The position numbers and the translations under genes are program-made. A model generated the notes under the pieces. It had not been told where the DNA came from, ran no database searches, and saw only the letters and a list, made by a program, of their open reading frames with translations. Source: a bacterium (GTDB taxonomy: Bacteria; Patescibacteriota; Minisyncoccia; Phycocordibacterales; UBA2100). Taken from it: a stretch of 47,254 nucleotides of DNA. The stretch lies in contig JAJXVV010000006.1 in NCBI GenBank assembly GCA_021781955.1, forward strand, positions 1-47,254. The letters run 5' to 3'. This document shows, piece by piece, positions 18,201-28,740 of this stretch (position 1 is its first letter; each line of letters begins with the position of its first letter).

Positions 18201-18770
18201 CTACGGCCAGGGTTTGAAGCGCTCGGATCTTTCAGACTCTTCCGCGAACTGTTTTTCTTCATCGGCGATACTGTCCTCATGCGCGCGATCCGTGTCGAAG
18301 TCGTCTACCCGGTCGTGCCGGCCGACCTGACCGAGCGAGAACGATCGGACGGTCTTCATGCTGAAGTAGAATGCGGACAAAAAGACAAGCGCGATGGCGA
18401 TACGAAGCACGAACGCGAGCGAGGTCGCGTTCCCGTAATCCCCCAGCGCCCACGACGCGTAGATACCGGCGCCTACGGCAGAAATGAGCGCATCGCCGAC
18501 GCTCACGAGCCATTCGCGCGGCGAGGTGAGTGCCGCGAAGCCGACAGCCGCGAGCGAACCCATCACCTCATACGGAAGCTCGGCCCGCAGATCGTGGCCA
18601 TAGAGCGGAGAGGCGATGAGAAGCAATCCCACAGCGACGAGGATAAGCTGACGCGACGCGTCGCCGCTATAGTGCGGAATGCGGGTGCCGAGCGGTTCGT
18701 ACGCGTACCCCAGAAGCGCGTCCTGCTCTTCTTCCCTGCGGATATCCGACACCTCCTCTCCCCTGGCCAT
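18201..18770 (-). CDS. Unknown multi-pass membrane protein with acidic C-terminal tail
   Basis: The ORF track extends this to 19217, but the extra N-terminus is antisense or out-of-frame shadow; the likely start is ATG 18770 (MARGEEVSDIRREEE), with CATAAT ending 9 nt upstream. The 189-residue product has a charged cytosolic N-terminus, about four hydrophobic helices (about 40-145) and a tail rich in Asp, Glu and Arg (DDFDTDRAHEDSIADEEKQFAEESERSERF). No family is recognised. It lies between the RNHCP gene and ychF on the same strand. Confidence 0.72.
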   Translation of the reverse strand: MARGEEVSDIRREEEQDALLGYAYEPLGTRIPHYSGDASRQLILVAVGLLLIASPLYGHDLRAELPYEVMGSLAAVGFAALTSPREWLVSVGDALISAVGAGIYASWALGDYGNATSLAFVLRIAIALVFLSAFYFSMKTVRSFSLGQVGRHDRVDDFDTDRAHEDSIADEEKQFAEESERSERFKPWP

Positions 18771-18790
18771 ATGCGTTGTATTATGGCACG

Positions 18791-19090
18791 CTAGCGCTGC
18801 GCAGCAAGCGTGAGCAGTGCTCGCTCGTCGTCCGCTCCGGAGGCCGAAACAACGCGCTTCGCGCCGCACCGCATGCAGCGATGCACGATGCGGTAGCGCG
18901 GCGACGAGCCTTCGAGCGCGACAGGTTCCATCATGCCGCCACATGGTTCGGCGCGATCTCCCGGCTCTCTGTCCACATGCTTGCTCCACAAACAGCGCGG
19001 GCAGTGATTGGTATAACCGTTGCCGCTCACCTGAGCGGCGCAGTGCTCGCAGGTGAAATCCTCGACGCGGCGAGTGAATCCCATGTTCAC
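18791..19090 (-). CDS. RNHCP-domain zinc protein
   Basis: This 99-residue protein matches the small RNHCP family: FTCEHCAAQV, then TNHCPRCLWSKHVD, then PGDRAEPCGGMMEPV, and a final HRCMRCGA pair. The name-giving RNHCP reads TNHCP here. Paired CxxC motifs suggest one or two zinc sites; the cellular role of the family is not established. The GTG start overlaps the stop of the transglycosylase-like gene (TAGTG), indicating translational coupling; ATG 19084 is an alternative start two codons in. Confidence 0.82.
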   Translation of the reverse strand: MNMGFTRRVEDFTCEHCAAQVSGNGYTNHCPRCLWSKHVDREPGDRAEPCGGMMEPVALEGSSPRYRIVHRCMRCGAKRVVSASGADDERALLTLAAQR

Positions 19091-20439
19091 TATCGAACGG
19101 TGGCCGCGGCAGAGGTGTTGAAGCTATTCCCGCTTTGCGTCGTGCAGGAGAGCGAGAACGGCAGCTGCTGGCCACTTTGTGCAGTGGCGGGAACGATGAT
19201 TGGCATCGAGCCTTCATTGGCCTGCGCGAGCGTGCTCGTCGAGCCGGTGAGCTGGCAGGGTGATTGCGTGCTCATGCCGACGCTCGTCCATGACACGACG
19301 ACCGAGCGGCCCGCGCTGACGATCGATGGTTGCACCAGAATGAACGCGAGCGGCTGCGTCGTCGCGTACGACGTGCCCGATGTCGTGGTGCCGTACGATG
19401 ACGCGCCGCCGAGAACGTTCGTTATCGACGTTTGGCCGTTCAGCTGGGTCGTCGCGCCGGGCGCCACAGTCGGCGACATCTGTTGCTGCAGCATCGGCGA
19501 AAGCTGCGTTTGTTGCATCGCGGGCGAGTTGTAGCAGTTGGAAGGGAACGCCGTACCGGCTTGTACCGGCTGGACGACCACCGGATTGATGCTCGTCATG
19601 CAGTAGTAATTCTGCGACATGATCTGTCCGGCGCCAACGCCTGTCGGCGTGCCGAGTGACGCGGATTGATTTACCGTCGTCGGTGCTGTAAGACCGGTCG
19701 TTTGCGTACCGCTGTAATTGTAAGCGGTCGGATACGTCCACGGATTTGGCCCGGAATTATTCACGTACCCCGCAGGCAAGAAGTTATTCGACGTGACGTC
19801 AGCGTTGCTATACGCATACGAGATCCCGTTCGCATCTTGGAAGTTCCCGGCGACACTAACCGACGGGCCAGCCACTTTGAGCTTACTCGCGAAATAATTG
19901 ACGATGCCAGCGAACGAACGGCCATTGAATATACCCTGATTATTAGCGGCCTCTTTCGGGAAATATGGTGCTGCCGGTTGATTCGGGTTTTGCTGATACA
20001 GTTGGATGAACTTTGCGGCACCGTTAATGCCGAGAAAATGATTCAAATAGAGTCCGAGCGTCATATCAAGCTGTGCTTGCTGTATAAGCGCTCCGTTGCG
20101 GTACCTCGCGTCGGCGAGCGCTGCAGCAGTCACCTTTGCGGAGACTGTCGGATCAGCTCGCAACGACGGATCGACCGCCCGCCCATACGCGGCCTGGCTC
20201 GCTGGCACCCAATATCTGGCATACCATTGGAACATGCCGTACGGACCGCTCGGAGTGCCTGCCGTTGGATTACCGCCGCTCTCCACGTTCGCGATCTTTG
20301 CTATAACTCCCGAGGGCAGGCGGTACTCCTGTTCCAACTGGCCGAAAACCTGATTGAGACTGGTGTCGGCATAAGCGAACGGCGCGAACGACGCCGTAAC
20401 GAACGACAGGACCGCAAGTGCAGCGACCAAACGTTGCAT
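19090..20439 (-). CDS. Secreted lytic-transglycosylase-like protein
   Basis: The product is 449 residues with a signal peptide (MQRLVAALAVLSFVTASFAPFAYA, cleavage near 24). An SLT-like domain follows in which IAKIANVESGG carries the probable catalytic Glu53, and GPYGMFQW matches the second motif of the fold. The middle (about 200-350) is rich in Asn, Gln, Ser and Thr. The C-terminus (about 355-449) looks like an Ig-type domain with two Cys (SPCQLTG and SLSCTT). Likely role: cutting peptidoglycan glycan strands for growth or for insertion of envelope machinery; the catalytic assignment rests on motif only. A TATACT box ends 10 nt before the ATG. Confidence 0.75.
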   Translation of the reverse strand: MQRLVAALAVLSFVTASFAPFAYADTSLNQVFGQLEQEYRLPSGVIAKIANVESGGNPTAGTPSGPYGMFQWYARYWVPASQAAYGRAVDPSLRADPTVSAKVTAAALADARYRNGALIQQAQLDMTLGLYLNHFLGINGAAKFIQLYQQNPNQPAAPYFPKEAANNQGIFNGRSFAGIVNYFASKLKVAGPSVSVAGNFQDANGISYAYSNADVTSNNFLPAGYVNNSGPNPWTYPTAYNYSGTQTTGLTAPTTVNQSASLGTPTGVGAGQIMSQNYYCMTSINPVVVQPVQAGTAFPSNCYNSPAMQQTQLSPMLQQQMSPTVAPGATTQLNGQTSITNVLGGASSYGTTTSGTSYATTQPLAFILVQPSIVSAGRSVVVSWTSVGMSTQSPCQLTGSTSTLAQANEGSMPIIVPATAQSGQQLPFSLSCTTQSGNSFNTSAAATVR

Positions 20440-20499
20440 AGGTACTGTCAGTATACGTCCAAAGGCGGCACACGAGTGTCGGTCGTGTTGAAAACTCCG

Positions 20500-20748
20500 C
20501 TACAGGAGAACGACCGCGCGATCGTTGGCTACCTCGATGACACCGCCTTCGATGTCGACGGTCTTCGTTTCGAGCGTCTCCCTGATGGTGATGGTGCCTT
20601 TTTGCAAGGTCGCGACCAACGCCTCATGATGCGGTAGGATCGTGATTACGCCCGAAGTGGTCGGTATCGTCGCGGAGAGCGCTGCGCCGTCGAAGCGCGT
20701 CTCCCCCACCGACGCGACAACGAGGTGGAACGTGCCGGTCGAGGACAT
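20500..20748 (-). CDS. atpC: ATP synthase epsilon subunit, short form
   Basis: The start is ATG 20748 (MSSTGTFHL), one base after the atpD stop; the track start at 20772 lies inside atpD. At 82 residues only the N-terminal beta-sandwich is present (FDGAALSATIPTTSGVITILPHHEALVATLQKG). The C-terminal helical hairpin, which in longer epsilon subunits can block ATP hydrolysis, is missing. The subunit connects the central stalk to the c-ring. The gene is the last of the atp cluster. Confidence 0.93.
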   Translation of the reverse strand: MSSTGTFHLVVASVGETRFDGAALSATIPTTSGVITILPHHEALVATLQKGTITIRETLETKTVDIEGGVIEVANDRAVVLL

Positions 20749-20749
20749 A

Positions 20750-22244
<1,495 letters not shown>

Positions 22245-22248
<4 letters not shown>

Positions 22249-22844
22249 ATGAATTCTGTACCCAATATCTCACGCGCTTTTTCCATCGCTTTGCCCCGAT
22301 GATCGACCTTGCTCTTTTCCTCGGTCGTCGACTGGCCGCCCGTTTTGCCCATGTCATCGTAAAAGAAAACGGGATCGTAGCCGAAACCGCCGGTCCCGTG
22401 CGGCTCGCGCATGATGCGGCCGCGCGCGGCCCCTTCGCACGTGCGCGATGTTCCCGTGCGCGGGTCGTACAGCGCGACGACTGCGACGAATTGCGCGCCG
22501 CGCTCGCCGTCCGGCACGTTCTCCAGCGCCGCAAGGAGCTTGTGGTATCGATCAGCGTCAGTGCCTGGCGCATAGCGTGCCGTGTTGATCCCGGGAGCGC
22601 CGCCGAGCGCATCCACCTCGAGCCCGGAGTCGTCGGCGAGCGTGAGCATGGCGGCACGCTCGCCATACGCCTTGGCCTTCAGTACGGCGTTCTCCTCGAA
22701 CGTTCTCCCCGTCTCTTCCGGTTCGAACCCTTCGAGCGCCGGCACGTCATTCACGCTCACGAGCTCGAACGGAGCACCATGCAACGCATGCTCGATCTCG
22801 ACGAGCTTGCCCTTATTTCGAGTAGCGATGAGGAGCGGCCGCAT
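22245..22844 (-). CDS. rdgB: Non-canonical purine NTP pyrophosphatase (RdgB/HAM1)
   Basis: From ATG 22844 the product is 199 residues. Motifs are LLIATRNKGKLVEIEHAL at the N-terminus (family TxNxxK), TFEENAVLKAKAY, LADDSGLEVDALGGAPGINTARYA and GGFGYDPVFF. The enzyme hydrolyses dITP, ITP and XTP to monophosphates and keeps damaged bases out of DNA and RNA. The track version starting at 23159 adds a shadow of the upstream gene. The start is 4 nt after the upstream stop, and the end overlaps the 36-codon ORF by ATGA. Its place between atpG and atpD is unusual. Confidence 0.95.
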
Positions 22845-22848
22845 AGTT

Positions 22849-23190
22849 TCAGTCGTCACGCCGCAAATTTTCCTCAAAGGCTCTTGAAAACGCGCTGATC
22901 GCACTTTCCGGGTCCTCGACCTGTTGCTTGCGGATATACGACCCGACGTGATGCACAAGGGTCGACTCGATGAGCCTGGACGGAACATCCGGACTGGTGT
23001 CGGTAAGGAGCGAGCGGACCATAGTGCCGAGAGCTTCAGTGTGTCGTTCCTCGCGTAAATCCGGGATCTGTCCCACCAAATACTTGATAGCGTTTGCCGC
23101 CGCGCCCTCAATTCCGCGACGCTCGGACGCGATCTCTCTTCCTCGTCGCAACATCGCATCGAACGGTCCTTCCATGCTGCCCATACTCAT
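22849..23190 (-). CDS. Unknown small protein between atpG and rdgB
   Basis: The start ATG 23190 (MSMGSMEGPFDAML) overlaps the atpG stop as ATGA; the track start at 23637 is a shadow of atpG. The 113-residue product is predicted soluble, mostly helical and charged (RRGREIASERRGIEG, SAFSRAFEENLRRDD), with no membrane segment or cysteines. It resembles no family I can name. Tight coupling on both sides inside the ATP synthase operon suggests co-expression in a fixed ratio, and a link to F1 assembly is possible but unproven. Confidence 0.8.
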   Translation of the reverse strand: MSMGSMEGPFDAMLRRGREIASERRGIEGAAANAIKYLVGQIPDLREERHTEALGTMVRSLLTDTSPDVPSRLIESTLVHHVGSYIRKQQVEDPESAISAFSRAFEENLRRDD

Positions 23191-24137
23191 CTCATCGCCT
23201 CGATGCCGGAGGTGATCTCCGAGACTTCGCGCGTGATGGCGGCTTGGCGGACTTTGTTGAACGTGCGCGTGAGCCCTTGCGCCATTTCTTTCGCTTTGTC
23301 GGTCGCGCTCTTCATCGCGACCATGCGCGCGCTGTGCTCCGAGGCCTTCGCTTCGAGAAGGGCGTGGAAGACGGCGATGTTGAGGAGTTTCGGCAAAAGT
23401 GCGGCGAGCACGGAATTCGCATCGGGTTCGATGGTGTAGGTTGCGGGAGACGCTTGACGCTCCGCCGTCTCGAGCGGGACATACTTGCCGCGCACGGGCC
23501 GGATATTCTCTACGATGGCACGCATCATGTCCGGCTTGATGGGGACGATCTGACGGAGAGTCGGCTGCTGTTCGAAAGTCGAGATGAAATTCTGATACGC
23601 GACGTAGACCGTGTCTACCTCCCCTGCGGCGTGCCACGCAAGCACGTTGTCGGTCACCTTGCGAATGTATTCTTCGGACACGCCGTCGCTCACGTTCTCG
23701 TACCGTGCCCGAACCTCATAGCCGCGATTCGCGAAATACTCCGCACCGCGCCTCCCGATGCCGACGAACATGACCTCGCTTTTTCTCCACCCGCGCTCAT
23801 GCGTCTCGCGCTCCACGAGCCGGATCACTCCGCTGTTGAGGGCGCCTGCCAGCCCTTTATCGCTCGTCACCACGATCACGCAGGTTTTCGGCGTCGACGG
23901 ATCGCCCTTAGGATCCCTGAAAGACATTTCTTGCATGAGCGGGTGATGCGGCGCGTACACCGTGCCGGACAAACGCTCCAAAATGGATAATCCGGCGGCC
24001 GCATACGCGCGACCGGAAAGCGCGCGCTCTTGGCTCTTGCGCATCTTGACGGCAGAGACCGCCTCCATGGCATGCGTGACCGTTCCCGTCTTTTGATACG
24101 AGAGTATCTTGAGCTTGATGTTCTTCAAGCTCGCCAT
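23187..24137 (-). CDS. atpG: ATP synthase gamma subunit
   Basis: The product is 316 residues. The N-terminal helix MASLKNIKLKILSYQKTGTVTHAMEAVSAVKMRK and the C-terminal helix SATDKAKEMAQGLTRTFNKVRQAAITREVSEITSG form the central rotor coiled coil. The middle Rossmann-like domain has VIVVTSDKGLAGALN. The gene is 3 nt downstream of atpA and overlaps the next gene by ATGA. Confidence 0.97.
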   Translation of the reverse strand: MASLKNIKLKILSYQKTGTVTHAMEAVSAVKMRKSQERALSGRAYAAAGLSILERLSGTVYAPHHPLMQEMSFRDPKGDPSTPKTCVIVVTSDKGLAGALNSGVIRLVERETHERGWRKSEVMFVGIGRRGAEYFANRGYEVRARYENVSDGVSEEYIRKVTDNVLAWHAAGEVDTVYVAYQNFISTFEQQPTLRQIVPIKPDMMRAIVENIRPVRGKYVPLETAERQASPATYTIEPDANSVLAALLPKLLNIAVFHALLEAKASEHSARMVAMKSATDKAKEMAQGLTRTFNKVRQAAITREVSEITSGIEAMR

Positions 24138-24140
24138 ACA

Positions 24141-25712
24141 TTATTCCGACTCAACGAATAATTCCTTGTGCGCCGAACGGAACTCCTCGATCGCCTTGTT
24201 GAGCTCTCGCTTCGTGTCATCCGAAAGCATGCCGGACTTTTTGATCTCGGCGAGCGTCTTTGAGTACTGTCCGTCGAAGAATTCCGTGAGGAGCTGTTCC
24301 GTTCGTCGCACGTCCGCAATAGAAACTTCGCTGAAAAGCTTGTATCCTGCGGCGTAGAGAACGGCGGCCTGCATCTCGAGCGGGATAGGCGCGCCATTCT
24401 TTTGTTTCAAGAGTTCGACCATGCGCTGGCCGGAAGCGATCTGATCGGCCGTCGCTTTGTCGAGGTCTTGTGCGAATTGCATGAACGCCTCGAGGTCGCG
24501 GAATTGCGCGAGCTGGAGCTTGAGACCGCCCGCGACCGATTTCATCGCCTTGGTCTGTGCCGATGAGCCGACGCGCGACACCGAGATGCCGACGTCGATC
24601 GCGGGCCGCACGCCCTTGTTGAAGAGCTCCGTGATGAGGAATATCTGGCCGTCGGTGATGGAGATGACATTGGTCGGGATGTATCCCGAGACGTCGCCGT
24701 CCTGCGTCTCGATAATGGGAAGCGCGGTGATGGAGCCGCCTCCCTTCTCATCGCCCAGGCGGCACGCGCGCTCAAGCAAACGCGAATGCAGGTAGAAAAT
24801 GTCGCCCGGGTACGCTTCACGGCCCGGCGGACGGCGCAGCAAGAGAGAAAGCTCGCGATACGCGACGGCTTGCTTCGAGAGATCGTCGTAGACGATGAGC
24901 ACGTCCTTGCCCTGATCCATGAAGTACTCGCCGATGGCAACGCCTGAGAACGGCGCGAGGTACTGGAGCGCCGCAGGCGCGGATGCCGGCGCGTCGACGA
25001 CGATCGTGTATTCGAGCGCCCGCTCGCGGCGCAACTGCTCGACAATGCGAGCCGTTTTGCTTTCCTTTTGGCCGATCGCCACGTAGATGCAAACGGGGCG
25101 CTTGGCGGCGGGCTCGTTGCGCTGATTGATGATCGTGTCGATCGCGACGGTCGTCTTGCCCGTGCCACGGTCGCCGATGATGAGCTCGCGCTGACCGCGC
25201 CCGATCGGGATCATCGCATCGATGGATTTCACGCCGGTCGCGAGCGGTACGGTGACGGATTTTCGGTCGATCACGCCCGATGCTTGGCGCTCCACCGGCA
25301 TGAGCGTCGTCTTCTTGAACGGTCCCTTGCCGTCGAGCGGCTCGCCGAGCGCGTTGACCACACGACCGAGCAGCTCTTCGCCGGAGGGCACCGAAAGGAT
25401 GCGGCCGGTCGATTTCACCGTCATACCTTCGACCACGCGGGCCGTGTCGCCAAGTATGGTCGCGCGCACTCCGTCCTCTTCGAGGTTCAAAATGAGACCG
25501 AACAGCTCCTGGTGCTCCTTGAGCGTCTGGGCAAGCTTTTGACCCTTTCCTTCTTCGAACACGATGATCTCGCTCATCACTGCCTTCGAGAGGCCGTCGA
25601 TGGCGACGACGCCATCGCCAACCGAGACGACGCGCCCCACGTGCGCGCTCTCGTGCGTCGGGGTGAACTTCTCGATCTCTTTGACTATCTTTTGTACTGT
25701 CGCAGTATCCAT
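24141..25712 (-). CDS. atpA: ATP synthase alpha subunit
   Basis: The product is 523 residues. It has the N-terminal barrel (GRVVSVGDGVVAIDGL), the P-loop GDRGTGKT near 179, VLIVYDDLSKQAVAYRELSLLLRRPPGREAYPGD with the arginine-rich region, and IPTNVISITDGQIFL. It forms the alpha3beta3 head with AtpD and binds non-catalytic nucleotide. The gene lies between atpH and atpG in the same transcription unit. Confidence 0.98.
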   Translation of the reverse strand: MDTATVQKIVKEIEKFTPTHESAHVGRVVSVGDGVVAIDGLSKAVMSEIIVFEEGKGQKLAQTLKEHQELFGLILNLEEDGVRATILGDTARVVEGMTVKSTGRILSVPSGEELLGRVVNALGEPLDGKGPFKKTTLMPVERQASGVIDRKSVTVPLATGVKSIDAMIPIGRGQRELIIGDRGTGKTTVAIDTIINQRNEPAAKRPVCIYVAIGQKESKTARIVEQLRRERALEYTIVVDAPASAPAALQYLAPFSGVAIGEYFMDQGKDVLIVYDDLSKQAVAYRELSLLLRRPPGREAYPGDIFYLHSRLLERACRLGDEKGGGSITALPIIETQDGDVSGYIPTNVISITDGQIFLITELFNKGVRPAIDVGISVSRVGSSAQTKAMKSVAGGLKLQLAQFRDLEAFMQFAQDLDKATADQIASGQRMVELLKQKNGAPIPLEMQAAVLYAAGYKLFSEVSIADVRRTEQLLTEFFDGQYSKTLAEIKKSGMLSDDTKRELNKAIEEFRSAHKELFVESE

Positions 25713-25738
25713 ATCTTACGTGTGATGAGCGTGTCGAA

Positions 25739-26128
25739 CTAGGCGCGCGTGGCCCGATTATACATCTCTGATAAATATTTCTTATAACTGCCGTCGACGA
25801 GCCGCTCGCGGCCCTCGAGCCTCCAACCGCCGATGAGCGAATCGTCTATGGCGACCGTGACATCGGAAGGCTTCACGCCCATATCCTCCAGAATCGCATG
25901 CGCCGCATGCTTCGCGGTGCGCTCATCGCGTTCGCGTGCGATGAGCAAGGTAACGCCGTTGCGCTGCCGGTCACGCGTCGCGATGCGCTCGAAAGCGCGC
26001 GCGATCCTCGACGTGAGGGCGAGGCGGCCGTGCGCCTCAAGACTCTCTTTGAGGGACTCGACGGCGTCTTTGGGCGCCGCGCCCTTCTGTATCACGTCCC
26101 ACAAAGCCTGTGCGTAATCAGTTTCCAT
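25739..26128 (-). CDS. atpH: ATP synthase delta subunit, short form
   Basis: The product is 129 residues, short beside the usual 175-180. It starts METDYAQALWDVIQKGAAPKDAVESLKESLEAHGR, and the C-terminal part DVTVAIDDSLIGGWRLEGRERLVDGSYKKYLSEM matches the end of the family (GG.....D.SV...L). Most of the usual N-terminal helical bundle appears reduced. The subunit fixes the F1 head to the b stalk. It is spaced 3 nt from atpF. Confidence 0.9.
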   Translation of the reverse strand: METDYAQALWDVIQKGAAPKDAVESLKESLEAHGRLALTSRIARAFERIATRDRQRNGVTLLIARERDERTAKHAAHAILEDMGVKPSDVTVAIDDSLIGGWRLEGRERLVDGSYKKYLSEMYNRATRA

Positions 26129-26131
26129 AGG

Positions 26132-26581
26132 TTACGCGTTCTTCTCTCGAAGAATCTTCTCCGCAGCGAGCATCGCTGCACGCGCGATCTCGTGTTCGGA
26201 TTCCTTGAGCGCCAGGCGTTTTGCCTCCTCGGCGCGAGCGGCAGCGTCTTCGAGCACGCCCTGCGCGCGAGCTTCGGCCTGCTTCACGATATCTGCCCCC
26301 GCACCATCCGCTCGCGTACGCGCTTCAGCGAGAAGATCCTCGGCCTCCCGAGCCGCCTTGCCGACTACCTCCTTCCCTTCCGCTTGCGCTTCAGCGAGCC
26401 TGCGCTGCGCGGCATCGGCGGTACGCACGCCTTCGGCTATCTTCTCGCGACGCTCATCAATGAGCCGCAATACCGGCCCATACAAGAAGTACGTAAGTGT
26501 CGCGAGCAGCAGCCCGAAATTGACCGCTTGGATGAGGAGCAGCCGCCAGTCGATGCCGAATGTTGCGAATAGTTGACCCAT
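26132..26581 (-). CDS. atpF: ATP synthase F0 subunit b
   Basis: The start is ATG 26581 (MGQLFATFGIDWRLLLIQAVNF), with TTTAAT 9 nt upstream; the track start at 26635 is upstream non-coding. The product has 149 residues: one N-terminal membrane helix (about 10-32) and a long charged alpha-helix rich in Ala, Glu and Arg, forming the peripheral stalk dimer that meets AtpH. Confidence 0.95.
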   Translation of the reverse strand: MGQLFATFGIDWRLLLIQAVNFGLLLATLTYFLYGPVLRLIDERREKIAEGVRTADAAQRRLAEAQAEGKEVVGKAAREAEDLLAEARTRADGAGADIVKQAEARAQGVLEDAAARAEEAKRLALKESEHEIARAAMLAAEKILREKNA

Positions 26582-26714
26582 GATCGGGAGATTAAAACGC
26601 TTGTAGGCGAGCGCGATCCGCGGCGCACGAGGCACAGGCCGCGTTTCGTACCGAACCGCACGACGAGCGGCATGTGCCGACGTGCAACGATGGAGCGTGC
26701 CGCATACGAGCGTC

Positions 26715-26942
26715 TTAAACGAACTTGATGATGAAGGAGACGACTAGTGCCAAGATGCCGAGCGCTTCGGTGAACACGATGGCCAAGATCATGTTGGAAA
26801 CGATCTTGCCTGAGGCGTCCGGGTTGCGGCCGATCGCGTCCATGGCGCGGCCGCCGATGAGACCGATGCCGATGCTCGGGCCCAAGACGCCCAAGCCTGC
26901 GGCGAGCGCCATGCCGATCAATTTTGCCGATTCAACGTCCAT
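26715..26942 (-). CDS. atpE: ATP synthase F0 subunit c
   Basis: This is a 75-residue hairpin of two membrane helices. Helix 1 is GMALAAGLGVLGPSIGIGLIGG, the polar loop is RAMDAIGRNPDASGK, and helix 2 carries the ion-binding carboxylate in VFTEALGILA (Glu59). Sodium-type c subunits carry a Gln in helix 1 and Glu-Ser/Thr in helix 2; here those positions look like Ile and Ala, so proton coupling is more likely. The gene has its own promoter upstream, fitting the need for many copies of c. Confidence 0.96.
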   Translation of the reverse strand: MDVESAKLIGMALAAGLGVLGPSIGIGLIGGRAMDAIGRNPDASGKIVSNMILAIVFTEALGILALVVSFIIKFV

Positions 26943-26980
26943 AGTAATAATCTTTTAAAAGCGATGAATAATATGGCGGC

Positions 26981-27008
26981 ATTCTAGCACGCCAAAGCGC
27001 ACTTTCAA
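26981..27008 (-). promoter_or_regulatory. Promoter in front of atpE
   Basis: Read on the minus strand: TTGAAA (27008-27003), 16-nt spacer, TAGAAT (26986-26981) with TG one base ahead. It would give an AT-rich leader of about 35 nt before atpE and boost subunit c inside the operon. Confidence 0.6.
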
Positions 27009-27031
27009 CACGCGCGCCCGCTCAAGGGCAG

Positions 27032-27793
27032 CTAATGCGCCGCGTACGGATCAGTGACGGCGAGCTTGAGGAAAAAGAGCGTGAGCATCGAGAAGACGAC
27101 CGCTTGGATGAAACCGACGAACATCTCGAAGCCGATCGCGACCGACGGCAGCATATACGGCACGAAGTAGGTTATGACTGCGACGAGCACTTCGCCCGCG
27201 AAGATGTTGCCGAAGAGGCGGAACGAGAACGAAATGAGACGCGAGACCTCGCTGACGAGCTCGATCAATCCCACGATGAAATTGAGCAGCCGCTCGCCGA
27301 TGCTATGCCCGCGGAAGTTGATGAATTTGCTCACGTAGCGGAAAAAACCGAGCGTCGCCACGCCCGCGAGCTCGATCGTAATAACGGAGATGAGCGTGAG
27401 CGAGAGCGTCATGTTGAGATCAGTGTTGACGCTGCGAAGGAGCGGTACGAACGCGCCATTCTCGTAGAAGCCGATCGAGCCGATGCCCGGGAAAAACTCG
27501 ATGCTATTGGCGGCGAACACGAACAGGAATATCGTGATGAGGAGCGGGAAAAATCGCCGCGCGAGCTCGCGGCTCTCGAACGTCTCGGCGGCGAAGTCGT
27601 AGGCGTATTCGAAAAGCGCCTCAAGCAAAAGCTGGAAACGACTCGGAGCCATCGAAAGCTTCCGGTAAATGACCGCGGCCATGATGATGAGCATCGCCAT
27701 CACGACCCAGCTCGTCACGAGCGAATTGGTGATGGGCAGACCCCAGAGCTGTCCGAGGTGCGCAGGCGCAAGCTCGACCGTAACGCTATGCAT
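27032..27793 (-). CDS. atpB: ATP synthase F0 subunit a
   Basis: The product is 253 residues with about five membrane helices. The essential Arg of the ion path lies in SFSFRLFGNIFAGE. It has the family layout of an N-terminal segment ITNSLVTSWVVMAMLIIMAAVIY and a final helical pair. A TACAAT box ends 9 nt before the ATG, so the atp operon probably starts here. No atpI homolog is seen upstream; an alpha/beta hydrolase is found there instead. Confidence 0.96.
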   Translation of the reverse strand: MHSVTVELAPAHLGQLWGLPITNSLVTSWVVMAMLIIMAAVIYRKLSMAPSRFQLLLEALFEYAYDFAAETFESRELARRFFPLLITIFLFVFAANSIEFFPGIGSIGFYENGAFVPLLRSVNTDLNMTLSLTLISVITIELAGVATLGFFRYVSKFINFRGHSIGERLLNFIVGLIELVSEVSRLISFSFRLFGNIFAGEVLVAVITYFVPYMLPSVAIGFEMFVGFIQAVVFSMLTLFFLKLAVTDPYAAH

Positions 27794-27870
27794 AGTGCCG
27801 CGATTGTAGCATACATGCGCGCATTAGCACTTCGACCGAGGATATCGGGATTCGTAAATCGCGCTATGGA

Positions 27871-28740
27871 CTATGGGAGCCGGTGGCCTATGAATTCGTT
27901 CACCTCTCGCGCGACGATGCGCTCCCCTCCTTTGAACCCATGGCCGACCTTGGGCACGACGACGACGCGATGCCGCGACCGGATGTTCGCGTCGAACCAC
28001 TGCGCGATCTCTTTTGCGGCGCGGTCGGCATACTCGTCCTTCTCCGCCCACAACACGAGCACCGGTATCTTGAGGGAGCGGAGCGCAACGGGTTTTTGTG
28101 CCTGCCGCCCATACGGGAAAACATTCTCGGGCGTATGCGGCGTGTAGAGCGAAACGAGCCGCTGCGCATCCAACACTTCGTACCACAGCGAACGCGAGAC
28201 GAGCTCGTGCGGTGTGCGTTGCGCCACGAGTGCTCGTGCGCGTTTCGTCATCTGCTCGAACTTCTTCTTCCCCTGGCGGAACAGCTCCGCCTCGTAATCG
28301 CTGATCGGCGCGAAGAGGATGATACCTTTTACGCCCTTTCCTTTTTTATATCCCCAATACACCGATTTCTGGCAACCCGTCGAGTGCCCTGCAAGGAACA
28401 CGTCTCTCACACCTTGCCGCCACGCGAAGTTGACCGCGCCTTGGATGTCGTCGAGCGAATCGGTGAAGATCTCGTGCGCCGCGCCACCGCGTTCTTTCTC
28501 CGAATCCTTGCGGCGCAGCACCGTAACCATCTCAAAGCCGCGATTGTTGAACGAAAGCACCGCGGTGTCTTTGCTCACAATGCCGTCGAGCACGCGTGCC
28601 ATGCTAAAGGCGGAGCCGCCGAGCCCGTGCACGAAGATGACGACCCGCTTTACTTTCTTGGGGCCGAACCACAACGCGCGCATCGTGTACCCTTTTGGCG
28701 TCTCGAACTCGAACGCAAAACAAGGTCGCATATTTTTCAT
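27871..28740 (-). CDS. Alpha/beta hydrolase
   Basis: The product is 289 residues with the complete triad pattern: oxyanion segment VVIFVHGLGGSAFSM, nucleophile elbow AGHSTGCQ, acid in LVLWAEKDEYAD and base in KVGHGF. The cap region (about 150-205) is rich in Lys and Arg. No signal peptide is visible, so it is cytosolic. The substrate cannot be told; the layout is that of esterases or lysophospholipase-like enzymes. The start overlaps the maf stop by ATGA. Confidence 0.9.
   Translation of the reverse strand: MKNMRPCFAFEFETPKGYTMRALWFGPKKVKRVVIFVHGLGGSAFSMARVLDGIVSKDTAVLSFNNRGFEMVTVLRRKDSEKERGGAAHEIFTDSLDDIQGAVNFAWRQGVRDVFLAGHSTGCQKSVYWGYKKGKGVKGIILFAPISDYEAELFRQGKKKFEQMTKRARALVAQRTPHELVSRSLWYEVLDAQRLVSLYTPHTPENVFPYGRQAQKPVALRSLKIPVLVLWAEKDEYADRAAKEIAQWFDANIRSRHRVVVVPKVGHGFKGGERIVAREVNEFIGHRLP

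Noticed and set aside
18771-19217. Long N-terminal part of the 18201-19217 ORF
   Set aside because: It is a shadow of the RNHCP gene, with atypical Arg/His/Ser-rich sequence.
23191-23637. Upstream half of the 22849-23637 ORF
   Set aside because: It overlaps atpG in another frame; the ATGA overlap at 23190 is the natural start.
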